NCBI RefSeq assembly: GCF_005862305.2
Contig: NZ_CP054023.1
Span: forward strand, 393,342 to 457,341
Length of the DNA stretch: 64,000 nucleotides
Origin: Rhizobium indicum
GTDB taxonomy: Bacteria; Pseudomonadota; Alphaproteobacteria; Rhizobiales; Rhizobiaceae
Direction: 5' to 3'
Part shown: one piece after another, positions 1 to 9,462 of the stretch
Position numbering within the stretch: position 1 is the first letter of the stretch
Layout of the letters: each line of letters begins with the position of its first letter
Position numbers and translations under genes: made by a program
Notes under the pieces: generated by a model
Told to the model about the DNA's origin: nothing
The model's input: only the letters and a program-made list of their open reading frames with translations
Database searches by the model: none

Positions 1-1399
<1,399 letters not shown>

Positions 1400-1421
1400 T
1401 TGCAGAATGCCGGAGGTTATA

Positions 1422-2792
1422 ATGGCAGCAAATCCCAAAATCACTTTCATCGGAGCAGGCTCCACCGTCTTCATGAAGAACATCGTCGGCGACGTGTTGC
1501 AGCGTCCCGCGCTGTCGGGTGCGACGATCGCCCTGATGGACCTCAATCCGCAGCGGCTGGAAGAAAGCGCCATCGTCGTCAACAAGCTGATCTCGACGCT
1601 TGGCGTGAAGGCGAAGGCCGAGACCTATTCCGACCAGCGCAAGGCGCTTGCGGACGCCGATTTCGTCGTCGTCGCCTTCCAGATCGGCGGCTATGAGCCC
1701 TGCACGGTCACCGATTTCGAGGTGCCGAAGAAATACGGGCTGCGTCAGACGATCGCCGATACGCTCGGCGTCGGCGGTATCATGCGCGGGCTTCGCACCG
1801 TGCCGCATCTCTGGAAGGTCTGCGAGGATATGCTCGCCGTCTGCCCCGAGGCGATCATGCTGCAATATGTCAACCCGATGGCGATCAACACCTGGGCAAT
1901 CGCCGAGAAATATCCGACCATCCGCCAGGTCGGCCTCTGCCACTCGGTGCAGGGCACGGCGATGGAACTGGCCCACGATCTCGACATTCCCTACGAGGAA
2001 ATCCGCTACCGGGCGGCCGGCATCAACCACATGGCCTTCTATCTCAAGTTCGAGCATCGCCAGCCGGACGGTTCCTACCGCAATCTCTACCCCGACCTTT
2101 TGCGCGCCTATCGCGAGGGCAGGGCGCCGAAGCCCGGCTGGAACCCGCGCTGCCCGAACAAGGTGCGCTACGAGATGCTGACGCGGCTCGGCTATTTCGT
2201 CACCGAAAGCTCGGAGCATTTCGCCGAATATACGCCCTATTTCATCAAGGAGGGCCGCGACGACCTGATCGAGAAATTCGGCATTCCGCTCGATGAATAT
2301 CCGAAGCGTTGCATCGAGCAGATCGAGCGCTGGAAAGGCCAGGCCGAGGCCTATCGCTCAGCCGACAAGATCGAGGTCGCGCCGTCGAAGGAATATGCCT
2401 CCTCGATCATCAACTCGGTCTGGACCGGCGAACCCTCGGTGATCTACGGCAATGTCCGCAATAATGGCTGCATCACCTCGCTGCCGACCAATTGCGCCGC
2501 CGAAGTGCCTTGCCTCGTCGATGCCTCCGGCATCCAGCCGACCTTCATCGGCGACCTGCCGCCGCAGCTGACCGCGCTGATCCGCACCAATATCAACGTC
2601 CAGGAACTGACGGTGCAGGCGCTGATGACGGAAAATCGCGAGCACATCTACCACGCCGCGATGATGGACCCGCATACGGCCGCCGAACTCGACCTCGACC
2701 AGATCTGGTCGCTGGTCGACGATCTGCTCACCACTCACGGCGACTGGCTGCCCGAATGGGCACGCACGGCCCGCAAGGTACAGGCCGCCTGA
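1422..2792 (+). CDS. melA: GH4 family alpha-galactosidase (MelA-like)
   Basis: This is a cytoplasmic NAD- and metal-dependent glycoside hydrolase of family 4, expected to cleave alpha-galactosides brought in by the upstream ABC importer. The N-terminal Rossmann motif is FIGAGS (residues 9-14). The metal-binding Cys sits in GLCHS (C173) and the His in GINH (H203), both typical of GH4. The length of 456 residues fits the family. An in-frame ATG at 1407 exists, but GGAGG at 1412-1416 lies five bases before the ATG at 1422, so I use 1422. GH4 also includes glucuronidases and 6-phospho-glucosidases; MelA is favoured by overall similarity as I remember it and by the transporter linkage. Confidence 0.9.
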   Translation: MAANPKITFIGAGSTVFMKNIVGDVLQRPALSGATIALMDLNPQRLEESAIVVNKLISTLGVKAKAETYSDQRKALADADFVVVAFQIGGYEPCTVTDFEVPKKYGLRQTIADTLGVGGIMRGLRTVPHLWKVCEDMLAVCPEAIMLQYVNPMAINTWAIAEKYPTIRQVGLCHSVQGTAMELAHDLDIPYEEIRYRAAGINHMAFYLKFEHRQPDGSYRNLYPDLLRAYREGRAPKPGWNPRCPNKVRYEMLTRLGYFVTESSEHFAEYTPYFIKEGRDDLIEKFGIPLDEYPKRCIEQIERWKGQAEAYRSADKIEVAPSKEYASSIINSVWTGEPSVIYGNVRNNGCITSLPTNCAAEVPCLVDASGIQPTFIGDLPPQLTALIRTNINVQELTVQALMTENREHIYHAAMMDPHTAAELDLDQIWSLVDDLLTTHGDWLPEWARTARKVQAA

Positions 2793-2818
2793 CCCCCTCT
2801 CCCGGGTAAGGCGTCAAG

Positions 2819-2852
2819 GAGCCCCGCGGTCGCAACAACCGCGGGGCTCTTT
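2819..2852 (+). terminator. Rho-independent terminator after melA
   Basis: A perfect 11-bp stem (2819-2829 with 2839-2849, GAGCCCCGCGG) with a 9-base loop is followed by TTT. It lies 26 bases after the melA stop and should end the galactoside operon. Confidence 0.9.
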
Positions 2853-3149
2853 GCGTGGGGATGGGACGTTTTGCGATTTGGGGACGTGACTCGCCTGGCC
2901 GGATCGACATCCTGTCACCACTTTCTTGAATGCACCTTCAGAGCCGAATCGAAGGCGCTTAACCGAAGATAAGGCGAAGCTTTCGAAGCACGGCGGTAGG
3001 ACGCAGCGCGACAGCGACGGCTATCGCGAGCGGTTGTTGGGTTAAAACGAAAGAGCCTCATGCTGCTGCCGAAATTCCGGCCGGATCGTCCGCTTGGAAC
3101 AGATCTTCCTAATATACGTTTGTGGGAAGCCTGCCCCACGGAGGACGCC
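2853..3149. other. Intergenic region, no gene seen
   Basis: Apart from the melA terminator, I see no convincing gene, promoter or repeat between melA and the DUF982 gene. A long upstream extension of the next reading frame starts inside this stretch but has no ribosome-binding site. Confidence 0.5.
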
Positions 3150-3389
3150 ATGATCAGCATCTGGGATGCGAACGTCGAATTGAAGATAGATGATCGTTTT
3201 CACGTCATCAGGAGCGCTCGAGAGGCGGTCGCATTTTTGAAGAAATCCTGGCCCGACAACAGAAGCCCGAGCTACGCGACAGCGCGGAAGGTATGCCTGG
3301 ACGCGGCGAATGGCGTTGTTCCCGGTGCGGAAGCGCGAGCTGCGTTTGAGGCTGCGGCGAAGGAGGCCGGCATCCTGCGACAAACTTAG
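3150..3389 (+). CDS. DUF982 family protein
   Basis: This 79-residue protein matches the rhizobial DUF982 pattern. It has an aromatic start (WDANVEL), an IRSAREAVAFLKKSWP helix, YATARKVCLDA, and a closing FEAAAKEAGIL. The family is multi-copy in rhizobia and its function is unknown. GGAGGA at 3140-3145 sits four bases before the ATG at 3150. An in-frame ATG at 3060 would add 30 residues unlike the family, so I reject it. It is followed 64 bases later by another small gene on the same strand. Confidence 0.82.
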   Translation: MISIWDANVELKIDDRFHVIRSAREAVAFLKKSWPDNRSPSYATARKVCLDAANGVVPGAEARAAFEAAAKEAGILRQT

Positions 3390-3453
3390 GGATTACCTTG
3401 TTCGTTGCCTGCCATCGAACAGGAGGTGCTGGCGCAGTGCCATGAGGAGCGAC

Positions 3454-3660
3454 ATGACAGAGATTGATGCACTCCGCCAGGAAATCTATCGGCTTGCCGC
3501 GGCGGCCGAAGCTGACTCAGAAACAACGTCGAATTTGAAGGCGCTGGCCGTGCAGCTCTGGGCAAACTTCGACGAATTCACGGTCGAGGACCTGGAAGAT
3601 ATACTGAGGGACGAATGGAGAACTCGCGGACTGCCGTTCAACGACAACGCGGATATGTAG
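3454..3660 (+). CDS. Small acidic hypothetical protein
   Basis: This is a 68-residue acidic protein beginning MTEIDALRQEIYRLAAAAEAD, predicted helical, with WANFDEFTVEDLEDILRDEW in the second half. GAGGAG at 3444-3449 precedes the ATG. The reading frame is open further upstream to 3310, but the extra part is arginine-rich and overlaps the DUF982 gene, so it is not used. I do not recognise the family. Codon use fits a real gene. Confidence 0.6.
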   Translation: MTEIDALRQEIYRLAAAAEADSETTSNLKALAVQLWANFDEFTVEDLEDILRDEWRTRGLPFNDNADM

Positions 3661-3813
3661 GCGCTTCTGGAATTGGAGACGTCTGTGCTACCTCAGAGGC
3701 CGCTTTGCTGCGTTCGCAATCGGGCCCCTAGCTGACCTTTGTTCGATCTATGACGCATGCTACTCGTGAGCAGTGGCGCCGATATTTTCCGCGCGTCGGG
3801 TTCCCAAAATTAT

Positions 3814-3846
3814 GGTACTTGAAAGTACCTAAAAAGCCCCTATAGT
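3814..3846 (+). promoter_or_regulatory. Promoter with a palindromic operator over the -35 box
   Basis: TTGAAA at 3819-3824 and TATAGT at 3841-3846 are 16 bases apart, a good sigma-70-type match. The -35 box lies inside a palindrome, GGTACTT-GA-AAGTACC (3814-3829). A start site near 3853 would lie just upstream of the ATG at 3871. The GTACTT/AAGTAC arrangement recalls sites of HxlR-type repressors, from memory only; no such regulator is visible in this window. Confidence 0.55.
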
Positions 3847-3870
3847 CGGATCCCTTGGGGAAAATCGGCC

Positions 3871-4092
3871 ATGGACTTCGCACTCCTTTTCAACCTGTTC
3901 CGGAAGCCCAAGCAGGCTAGCGTCACTGACGTCACACTCTGGCACAAGCACGAGTCACTCCTCCCGGTGCCACTCGTCGACGCCGCCGGCCGAAACCCAT
4001 CGGGACAAATCTGGCGCCGGCTGAACGGTGTGCAATGGGAATATAAGCAGGACCCGGAAACGATTGAGGAATTCGATGCTCGACAATATTGA
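3871..4092 (+). CDS. Small hypothetical protein
   Basis: This 73-residue protein begins MDFALLFNLFRKPKQ and has a central GQIWRRLNGVQWEYKQDPET. I do not recognise a domain. Support comes from its position directly behind a good promoter/operator and from protein-like composition. The ribosome-binding site is weak (GGGGAAAA about nine bases upstream). Confidence 0.5.
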   Translation: MDFALLFNLFRKPKQASVTDVTLWHKHESLLPVPLVDAAGRNPSGQIWRRLNGVQWEYKQDPETIEEFDARQY

Positions 4093-4275
4093 GGCTTAAA
4101 GCCCTACTGTCGCACGGAACCGACGCCTCTGCATTTGTCACGTCGGCTGCGGCCCAGCATCATCGTCATGCCTTCCTCCGCGGACAGCGACGATGATATC
4201 GGATCGAGCGCCGAGGTTGGTTCGTCGTAAACAGCCAGGCCGTGTTTCTAAAGCGGTCGAAACACTCTCGATGGG

Positions 4276-4416
4276 CTAGTAACCGCCTATCTCACCGCGA
4301 ACTGGGCCTATCCCCTGCGGCTGTGCATAGGTTGTGTTGTCCGATCCGCTAGTTGCGCATCCTGCGAGTGTCATGAAGACGATTGCTGCTGCGGCCAAAA
4401 TGTTTTTCAGAGGCAC
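4276..4416 (-). CDS. Small lipoprotein (46 residues)
   Basis: Reading the minus strand from the GTG at 4416 gives a positively charged start (VPLKNIL), a hydrophobic stretch (AAAAIVFMTL) and a classic lipobox, LAGC, with the Cys at residue 20. A short polar tail rich in Gly, Asn and Gln follows, ending EIGGY at the TAG. GGAGA lies about five bases before the GTG. The layout is that of a signal-peptidase-II lipoprotein whose mature part is only about 27 residues, like entericidin-type or other tiny rhizobial lipoproteins. The function is unknown. It is short enough to be missed by routine ORF cut-offs. Confidence 0.7.
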   Translation of the reverse strand: MPLKNILAAAAIVFMTLAGCATSGSDNTTYAQPQGIGPVRGEIGGY

Positions 4417-4848
4417 GGCGTTCTCCGATCATGGCAGGCTGCCCAGGCCTCAAGGGCCATGCCGAGGATTTTCCGTTAAATCACCTACAATGGCAAGCGC
4501 GTGGTTAGCTGGCGGTAAGTAGCGATACGGCCTCTTCAAGCCTCTCCCTGACGGGATAGTCGCTCGGCGAGGCATCTTTCCCCAGCACGCTGACATAGAT
4601 GTGGGTGCTGCTGGTGAACGCCCTGACGCAAGTCCCTAGGGGGCGTGGTCGGCCAGCGCAGAAAACCTGGACCCGGCAGCTGACCAGCAGGAGCCGCTTC
4701 AGAAATCTGCCCCCTCAAAATGTCAGCGATAGTCGATGCCGCAGGAGCAACGACCCGACCGGTCTGGCTTCGGTCGTCGCACGTGCCACCCGCGTCGGGG
4801 ATCGATGCATCCCCGACCAGCACGTCAGATGGTGGCCTCTAGCCTCAA
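4417..4848. other. Intergenic region with a possible gene relic
   Basis: No intact gene is visible. One minus-strand frame, ending at the TAA at 4505-4507, has a protein-like tail (THIYVSVLGKDASPSDYP, then an acidic helix). It lacks a start codon and becomes Cys/Arg-rich and gene-unlike upstream. It may be the 3' end of a decayed gene; I do not recognise the family. Confidence 0.3.
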
Positions 4849-5283
4849 TCAGCCAAAGAACGCACGAAGCTGAGCGAAAAACCCACTTGATTTGGAGCCT
4901 GACATCTTACGCAAACGGCGGGCGACGACTGCCGCACTGACGCGTTCACCGAAATGGCAGAAGCACACAAGATCATGCAATTGTTCGTCGCTGAGTTCGA
5001 AGAACCGTTTGGCTTCTCCATAGCTATCGTTTTCCATTCCTGCCGCCCGCAGAATGGGATCAGCGAATGCAACGGAGATCGGGGTGCCGTCATCCCTGAG
5101 AGCAAGCCGATCTGCCATCGGCTGATATTCGGTTTCGTGTAGCGTCTTCAGAAACGGTCTCGGGCTGCGTTCCAGACTTTCGGCCCAGCGTTCAAGCCGT
5201 TCGCGCCGCGTTATTTCCAGGCGCTTGCAGGTCGGGCTGACCTTGGCGATGGTTTTCAACTGATCGAGTGCGTACTGTTCCAT
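4849..5283 (-). CDS. Hypothetical protein, 144 residues
   Basis: This is a soluble, charged protein of 144 residues starting MEQYALDQLKTIAKVSPTCK. The middle contains a RERLERWAESLER helix, and a conserved-looking ELSDEQLHDLVCFCHFG lies near residue 100. AGGAGG lies five bases before the ATG on the minus strand, giving a secure start. No known domain is recognised. The repeated mention of a deduced sequence-order HDLVCFCH motif makes it a plausible conserved rhizobial family, but that needs a search. Confidence 0.72.
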   Translation of the reverse strand: MEQYALDQLKTIAKVSPTCKRLEITRRERLERWAESLERSPRPFLKTLHETEYQPMADRLALRDDGTPISVAFADPILRAAGMENDSYGEAKRFFELSDEQLHDLVCFCHFGERVSAAVVARRLRKMSGSKSSGFFAQLRAFFG

Positions 5284-5487
5284 TTCGGCCTCCTATCTCC
5301 GGAAAAATAGATGGTCCGCCTCCCCAAAACAGCGTCGCTCAGGTCGCAGCCGATGTCCAATCACGATTGGGCACGGCGTCTCGTTGACGTTTCCGTAATC
5401 ACTGGAGGCGCCTTTGCTTGCTGACAGGCTCTTTTCTCATAAGGTTTCTGCACCATCTCATGCCAAGGCAACCAGACAGGGTTCGGT

Positions 5488-6384
5488 ATGGACGAGATAT
5501 TCGAACAGCTTCTGCACCTTTCTGCACGCACCGAGACGCTGATTGCCGTTTACGATGGTGATGACCGGCTGCAATACGCCAACGGCGCCTTTCGTTCGGT
5601 CTATTTCATCGAGCCCGATGAAACGCCACTCTGGCCGGATCTCATGCGGCGCAATTTTGAGCTGCGGCGAGGCACGGTCATTCAGACGAGCAATTTCGAC
5701 GAGTGGCTGCGGTCGACGCAGTCGCGCCGTGGCAAGATCGGCTATCGAGCTTTCGAGACGGACCTCTACGATGGCCGGTGGTTCTGGATGACCGAGGCGG
5801 TCAAGAAGAACGGTTGGATGTTGTGCATTGCGAGCAACATCACCAGTTTGCGAGCGCATGGCAGGACTGTCCGGCAAGATCGCGATCAGGCGATCAAGGC
5901 TTCTTACACCGACGAGCTCACAGGTGTCGCCAACCGCCGCTTTGTGATGGCACGCGTCGACGACATGCTGGCAGCCGCCCAGCACGGAAACAATGGATGC
6001 CTTGCCGTATTCGACATCGACAATTTCAAACACATCAACGATCGGCTTGGTCACCATGCCGGGGACGTCGTCCTGCGCGATTTTGCGCATCGCATTCATC
6101 AGAATGTTCGCCGCAACGATTGTTTTGGGCGGGTCGGCGGAGAAGAATTCCTGCTCGTGATGCCGGCAACCGGGCCGGAAGACGCCATTGCCATCGTCGA
6201 GTGCATGCTGACGGTGATCCGCTTCTCCCGGCCTCTGCCTGAATCTCCCGACTTCAGCTACACCTGTTCTGCCGGCATCGCCGCTTGTGTCCCGTCAGAC
6301 AGCGCGTCGGACCTTTATCGACGCGCCGATCAAGCACTCTATGCCGCCAAGTTAAGCGGCCGGGACAGGGTGCGCGCAGCGTAG
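5488..6384 (+). CDS. PAS-like sensor with GGDEF diguanylate cyclase
   Basis: This enzyme makes the second messenger cyclic di-GMP from GTP. Residues 1-120 form a PAS-like sensor (IAVYDGDDRLQYANGAFR). Residues 140-298 are the GGDEF domain, with DELTGVANRR, the metal site DIDNFKHIND and an active-site GGEEF at 217-221. GGEEF is a functional variant in many cyclases. An RxxD inhibitory site (R208, D211) just upstream suggests product feedback. No EAL domain or membrane segment is present, so it should be cytoplasmic. The start at 5488 follows a short GG-rich leader. Confidence 0.92.
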   Translation: MDEIFEQLLHLSARTETLIAVYDGDDRLQYANGAFRSVYFIEPDETPLWPDLMRRNFELRRGTVIQTSNFDEWLRSTQSRRGKIGYRAFETDLYDGRWFWMTEAVKKNGWMLCIASNITSLRAHGRTVRQDRDQAIKASYTDELTGVANRRFVMARVDDMLAAAQHGNNGCLAVFDIDNFKHINDRLGHHAGDVVLRDFAHRIHQNVRRNDCFGRVGGEEFLLVMPATGPEDAIAIVECMLTVIRFSRPLPESPDFSYTCSAGIAACVPSDSASDLYRRADQALYAAKLSGRDRVRAA

Positions 6385-6521
6385 GCGCCTGGGCTACGGT
6401 TGAACCTCAATTTGGTGTGCCGTTCTCAGAGCAGGCACTTCGTCGCGCGCCGCAGTCGTGGCGGACGGCGATGTGAGACCTGTTCGCTGAGGCAGGAACC
6501 AATGTGAGTGGACGCGATTTC

Positions 6522-6821
6522 TTAAATTCCCGACCCGTGAAGCTCCTGCTCATCGTCGCCTTCCCAGGGGGAGGGCATCGAGGTGCGATTGGCCGAGGGC
6601 ATCGGCATCCAACACTTCAATTCCGGCTCGGCATATTCGATGATGTGCCCGGGCGAGGAATCAGAGGCGCGCCAGCCTTCTGCACCGAACTGATCGCCAT
6701 GCGACCAATAGGCCAGGTCAACTTCTGCCGGCCCCTGTTCGGACGGGCGAATCGTGACGAGGATCCTGCTACCGTCTCTCGGTGCGCTTGCCATGTCGCG
6801 CCAGCGGTCTGTGTCGTCCAT
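6522..6821 (-). CDS. Small hypothetical protein with W-R-SAPRDG start
   Basis: This 99-residue protein opens WRDMASAPRDGSRILVTIR, then has a GWRASDSSPGHIIEY block and a closing ELKCWMPMP. Many proteobacteria, often near prophage or mobile DNA, carry short proteins of this pattern with no known function. AGGAGG about seven bases before the ATG at 6821 fixes the start. A further 20 in-frame codons upstream to 6881 are not needed. Confidence 0.72.
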   Translation of the reverse strand: MDDTDRWRDMASAPRDGSRILVTIRPSEQGPAEVDLAYWSHGDQFGAEGWRASDSSPGHIIEYAEPELKCWMPMPSANRTSMPSPWEGDDEQELHGSGI

Positions 6822-6911
6822 CGTCTTTCCTCCTGCCTCGCTGCAGGTTGCAAGTGTCGCCTCGCCATCGGAAACGGTCAATTGAAAGTTTGCAGAACCG
6901 ATTGTCTGTCG

Positions 6912-7053
6912 GGCCGGAGGAAGATGGCCGCCGCTTTTGGGTCCTGGCCGTTGTCGACGACTTCACCCCCGAATGCCTGAAGCTGGTCGCCGACATGTCG
7001 CTCTCAGGTCGGCGGCTTGCGCGGGAACTCGATGCCGTCATCGTACGCCCAGG
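6912..7053 (+). pseudogene. Fragment of IS3-family transposase (OrfB, IS407-like)
   Basis: About 45 residues read as part of an integrase-core transposase: GRRFWVLAVVDDFTPECL, then LVADMSLSGRRLARELDAV. In intact IS407-type OrfB proteins this segment (VVDDFTRECL...SGxRVARELD) is followed by the SDNGTE catalytic block, which is absent here. No terminal repeat is visible. It lies just outside the 3' end of the YcaO-TfuA operon and marks one edge of that region. Confidence 0.75.
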
Positions 7054-7233
7054 GGCTTCTCCACGAACTGCCGCTGAAAATGACGCCTCAGTCGCCCGTT
7101 TGCGGGATCTCCGCCATCACCGGGCCATTACGAAGCATGCTCTGTTTTTATGGTTATTTGACCGTGGAGGAGCCGAGTATTCGGCTACTCCCCGACGGGC
7201 CTATATGTCTGTTCTTCGGGAGCCTGCAATATT

Positions 7234-7683
7234 TCACTTGCCGTCTTGATGACCCGAGTTATCCTCCTCCCGAGGATACTTTTCTTGAGATCCGAGCGTA
7301 TTGAATCTGTTCCCGACGGCTGAGACGAAGTCATCAAACTTAGGGTTTTCGCGGATCATCTCGACGGTTGTTTTGTGCGAGGAATCGGAACCGTGTGTAG
7401 AGTAGACGACGCCTTCGTTAGGAAACGTGATTTCACCGTCCGATTTCCGGATTTCGTAAAGCCTGACCGTTTCGTCAGTATCGCCGTCTAGCGTCCCGGT
7501 CACTTTGATTTGGCCAGGGTCCCCCTTTTCTCCCTCGTCAACATCGATGTCGAACGTTTTGCCGCTCGGTAGTTCCAGGTCTTTGATTTTTTTGCCCTCG
7601 CTATCTTCGCAAAAGCCGCCAGCGAGATCGTAAATGGAAAAAACTGAGCACTTCCCAACCGTTACTTCAACGAAATAGGTCAT
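7234..7683 (-). CDS. Hypothetical acidic protein, last gene of the YcaO-TfuA operon
   Basis: This 149-residue acidic protein begins MTYFVEVTVGKCSVFSIYDL. It is rich in short beta-type segments in the first 100 residues (LELPSGKTFDIDVDEG, GQIKVTGTLDG) and has a helical-looking then disordered tail. Two cysteines fall early, in GKCS and GFCED. GGAGA five bases before the ATG at 7683 supports this start; an in-frame ATG at 7695 overlaps the stop of the preceding gene (TGATG) and is also possible. No family recognised. As the end gene of an operon encoding peptide-modifying enzymes, it is a candidate substrate or accessory protein (inference). Confidence 0.72.
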   Translation of the reverse strand: MTYFVEVTVGKCSVFSIYDLAGGFCEDSEGKKIKDLELPSGKTFDIDVDEGEKGDPGQIKVTGTLDGDTDETVRLYEIRKSDGEITFPNEGVVYSTHGSDSSHKTTVEMIRENPKFDDFVSAVGNRFNTLGSQEKYPREEDNSGHQDGK

Positions 7684-7694
7684 CACATTCTCCA

Positions 7695-8186
7695 TCAATC
7701 TCGGTTCAAACGACCGTCACGGTGCGCCATCCTCAAGGTGATTGCGTAGGAACTGGGGGATCGTTTGCCCGGTAAATTTGCATCAAGGATGAGTGAACGC
7801 GCATCACCATAGTTTGTGGTAAGTTCGAGCAACGCAGTCGATGCCCGAATACGCCACATTTTGTAACCCAAGCCGTCGAACCCACAACCGACGGCCGGTT
7901 TCGGCGATGCTTTCTTAATAAGGAACACGCGATTTGTATCAAATCGATAGCAGTGACCTTCGAAAGCGTAGCCATAAGCAAGAACAACTGAATACTCTCT
8001 TGACTTGTAGGCGTAAGGAACCTTGTCCTCTCGATACAACTGGAGCCGAACCGCGTTGAGTTGTCCTTCGCCGATGTCGAAGCTCGCGTAATCAAATGTC
8101 TCATTCAATTTCACACCATAAATAATCAGAGCGTCAGCCTCGTAACGATCCGTTGCTGGTGCTGGGACGTCGTCTCTATCTCTCAT
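7695..8186 (-). CDS. Hypothetical protein in the YcaO-TfuA operon
   Basis: This 163-residue soluble protein has no domain I recognise. Visible features are an early ADALIIYGVKLNETFDYASF, a beta-rich core (REYSVVLAYGYAFEGHCYRF), and VGCGFDGLGYKMWRIRAS. GGGAGGC five bases before the ATG at 8186 gives a firm start, 20 bases after the metallopeptidase stop. Its stop overlaps a possible ATG of the next gene, so the two are probably translated together. It could bind or carry the modified product; nothing in the sequence proves this. Confidence 0.72.
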   Translation of the reverse strand: MRDRDDVPAPATDRYEADALIIYGVKLNETFDYASFDIGEGQLNAVRLQLYREDKVPYAYKSREYSVVLAYGYAFEGHCYRFDTNRVFLIKKASPKPAVGCGFDGLGYKMWRIRASTALLELTTNYGDARSLILDANLPGKRSPSSYAITLRMAHRDGRLNRD

Positions 8187-8206
8187 CGATGCCTCCCGAA
8201 AAATTG

Positions 8207-9439
8207 TCAAAGAATTCCACGCCACCTCATGCAATCTTCAAGTTGTTGGAGGTATGCATTGCCACGCTCCCGATAGCTGGCTTCGAGAAAGGCTTCTGCA
8301 GCAGCTGCAAAGGTGATGCTGTCCGGTTCAAGGTAAGCCCATGAGCGCATTACAGCTTCCCCAACGATATCTCTTGCTTCCTCAAGGGCGGCCTTAGCGG
8401 CAAAGTGGCGTAGCTCGTAAGACGACCTGGACGTCCGCATCGCTTCATCCATAAGGGCAGGCGCTAGCTGTTGCCGCAGATCTGAGAAACGTTTTGGATT
8501 GAGATCAGATAGACCGCGTTCGAACAGGAGCGATTGGTAGACCTCAATGAGGCAGTCGAAGAGGGCCGCAGCAAACGGCTTCGATTGGTCGTGAACCTCG
8601 CCGCTAACATCACGCATCTTAAGTGAATTGTTGAACGATCGAAGTTGCTTCTCGTCGCTTAACTCGGCGAATCTGTCCAGTTCATTGTGCAGGAGAAGAT
8701 TCCCCTTAGTTCGACGGAGTAGCCGATCAACTGCCGTGTCGAATTGCAGTAGCCCCAGCAAAGATATGAAATCGGCTATCGATTCATGGTAGGCAAAGAA
8801 ATCGCAGCCGCGACCGTCTCCCTCAAGAATTCCGAGTTCGCTCAGCAAAATAAGGTGGCCGATTTCATGAGCGATCGCGTCAAAGTTCAGGGCAAAATAT
8901 GAAGTCGGCGTTTCTGGCTCGCTCTCGCCCAATTCAAGGAAACCAAATCCGGATTGTGCGTTCTCCCAGTGTGGAATCCGTGGAATAATCTCAAGACGTT
9001 CGACTGTAGGTTCAAAAAACCAGCCTATTGGGTGCCCAACGTAGCTCTCACAAATATCGAGAACACGACGTGCACAGGCAAAGCTGTGTGTCGAAAGGAA
9101 AGCGGGGGAGTCGGGACCGATGTGGTCAAAATGGCCGTCGGGGCCGGGTTCTGCTGGCGGCCTCAAAACCCCCCGATATGGGGGCAGATTCGGCGATGCG
9201 TAAGGGATTTTCGGCTCAATCGGATTTGCGACGTACATCCGGCTGTCCGACGGCCCTGCGAGAATCGGGCCCGCAGACGCTCCGATCCACACCACCTCGG
9301 GCTTTTCATAACCTGGAATAAATGGCGGTTGCGGAAAAATGAGAAATCGGGTTCCCAGTGACGGCTCGAAAGCTGCCCCACCTGCGCCTTCTGGATGTGT
9401 AATCGCATCCAACGTCGCCCCCACCGCTTCATTGCCCAC
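8207..9439 (-). CDS. HEIGH-motif zinc metallopeptidase-like protein
   Basis: This 410-residue protein has the zinc-binding motif HEIGH (H191, E192, H195) and, 24 residues later, HESIADF (E219, D223). That ExxxD spacing is the third-ligand arrangement of thermolysin-type gluzincins. No signal peptide or membrane segment is visible, so it should be cytoplasmic. The C-terminal half is helical and of unknown type. Start is GTG at 9439, 23 bases after the tfuA stop; the ribosome-binding site is weak, so coupling to tfuA translation is likely. In this operon it may cut a leader from a modified precursor (inference); it could also act in regulation or be catalytically inert. Confidence 0.85.
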   Translation of the reverse strand: MGNEAVGATLDAITHPEGAGGAAFEPSLGTRFLIFPQPPFIPGYEKPEVVWIGASAGPILAGPSDSRMYVANPIEPKIPYASPNLPPYRGVLRPPAEPGPDGHFDHIGPDSPAFLSTHSFACARRVLDICESYVGHPIGWFFEPTVERLEIIPRIPHWENAQSGFGFLELGESEPETPTSYFALNFDAIAHEIGHLILLSELGILEGDGRGCDFFAYHESIADFISLLGLLQFDTAVDRLLRRTKGNLLLHNELDRFAELSDEKQLRSFNNSLKMRDVSGEVHDQSKPFAAALFDCLIEVYQSLLFERGLSDLNPKRFSDLRQQLAPALMDEAMRTSRSSYELRHFAAKAALEEARDIVGEAVMRSWAYLEPDSITFAAAAEAFLEASYRERGNAYLQQLEDCMRWRGIL

Positions 9440-9462
9440 ATAAGCGATAAAGTATCATACCA

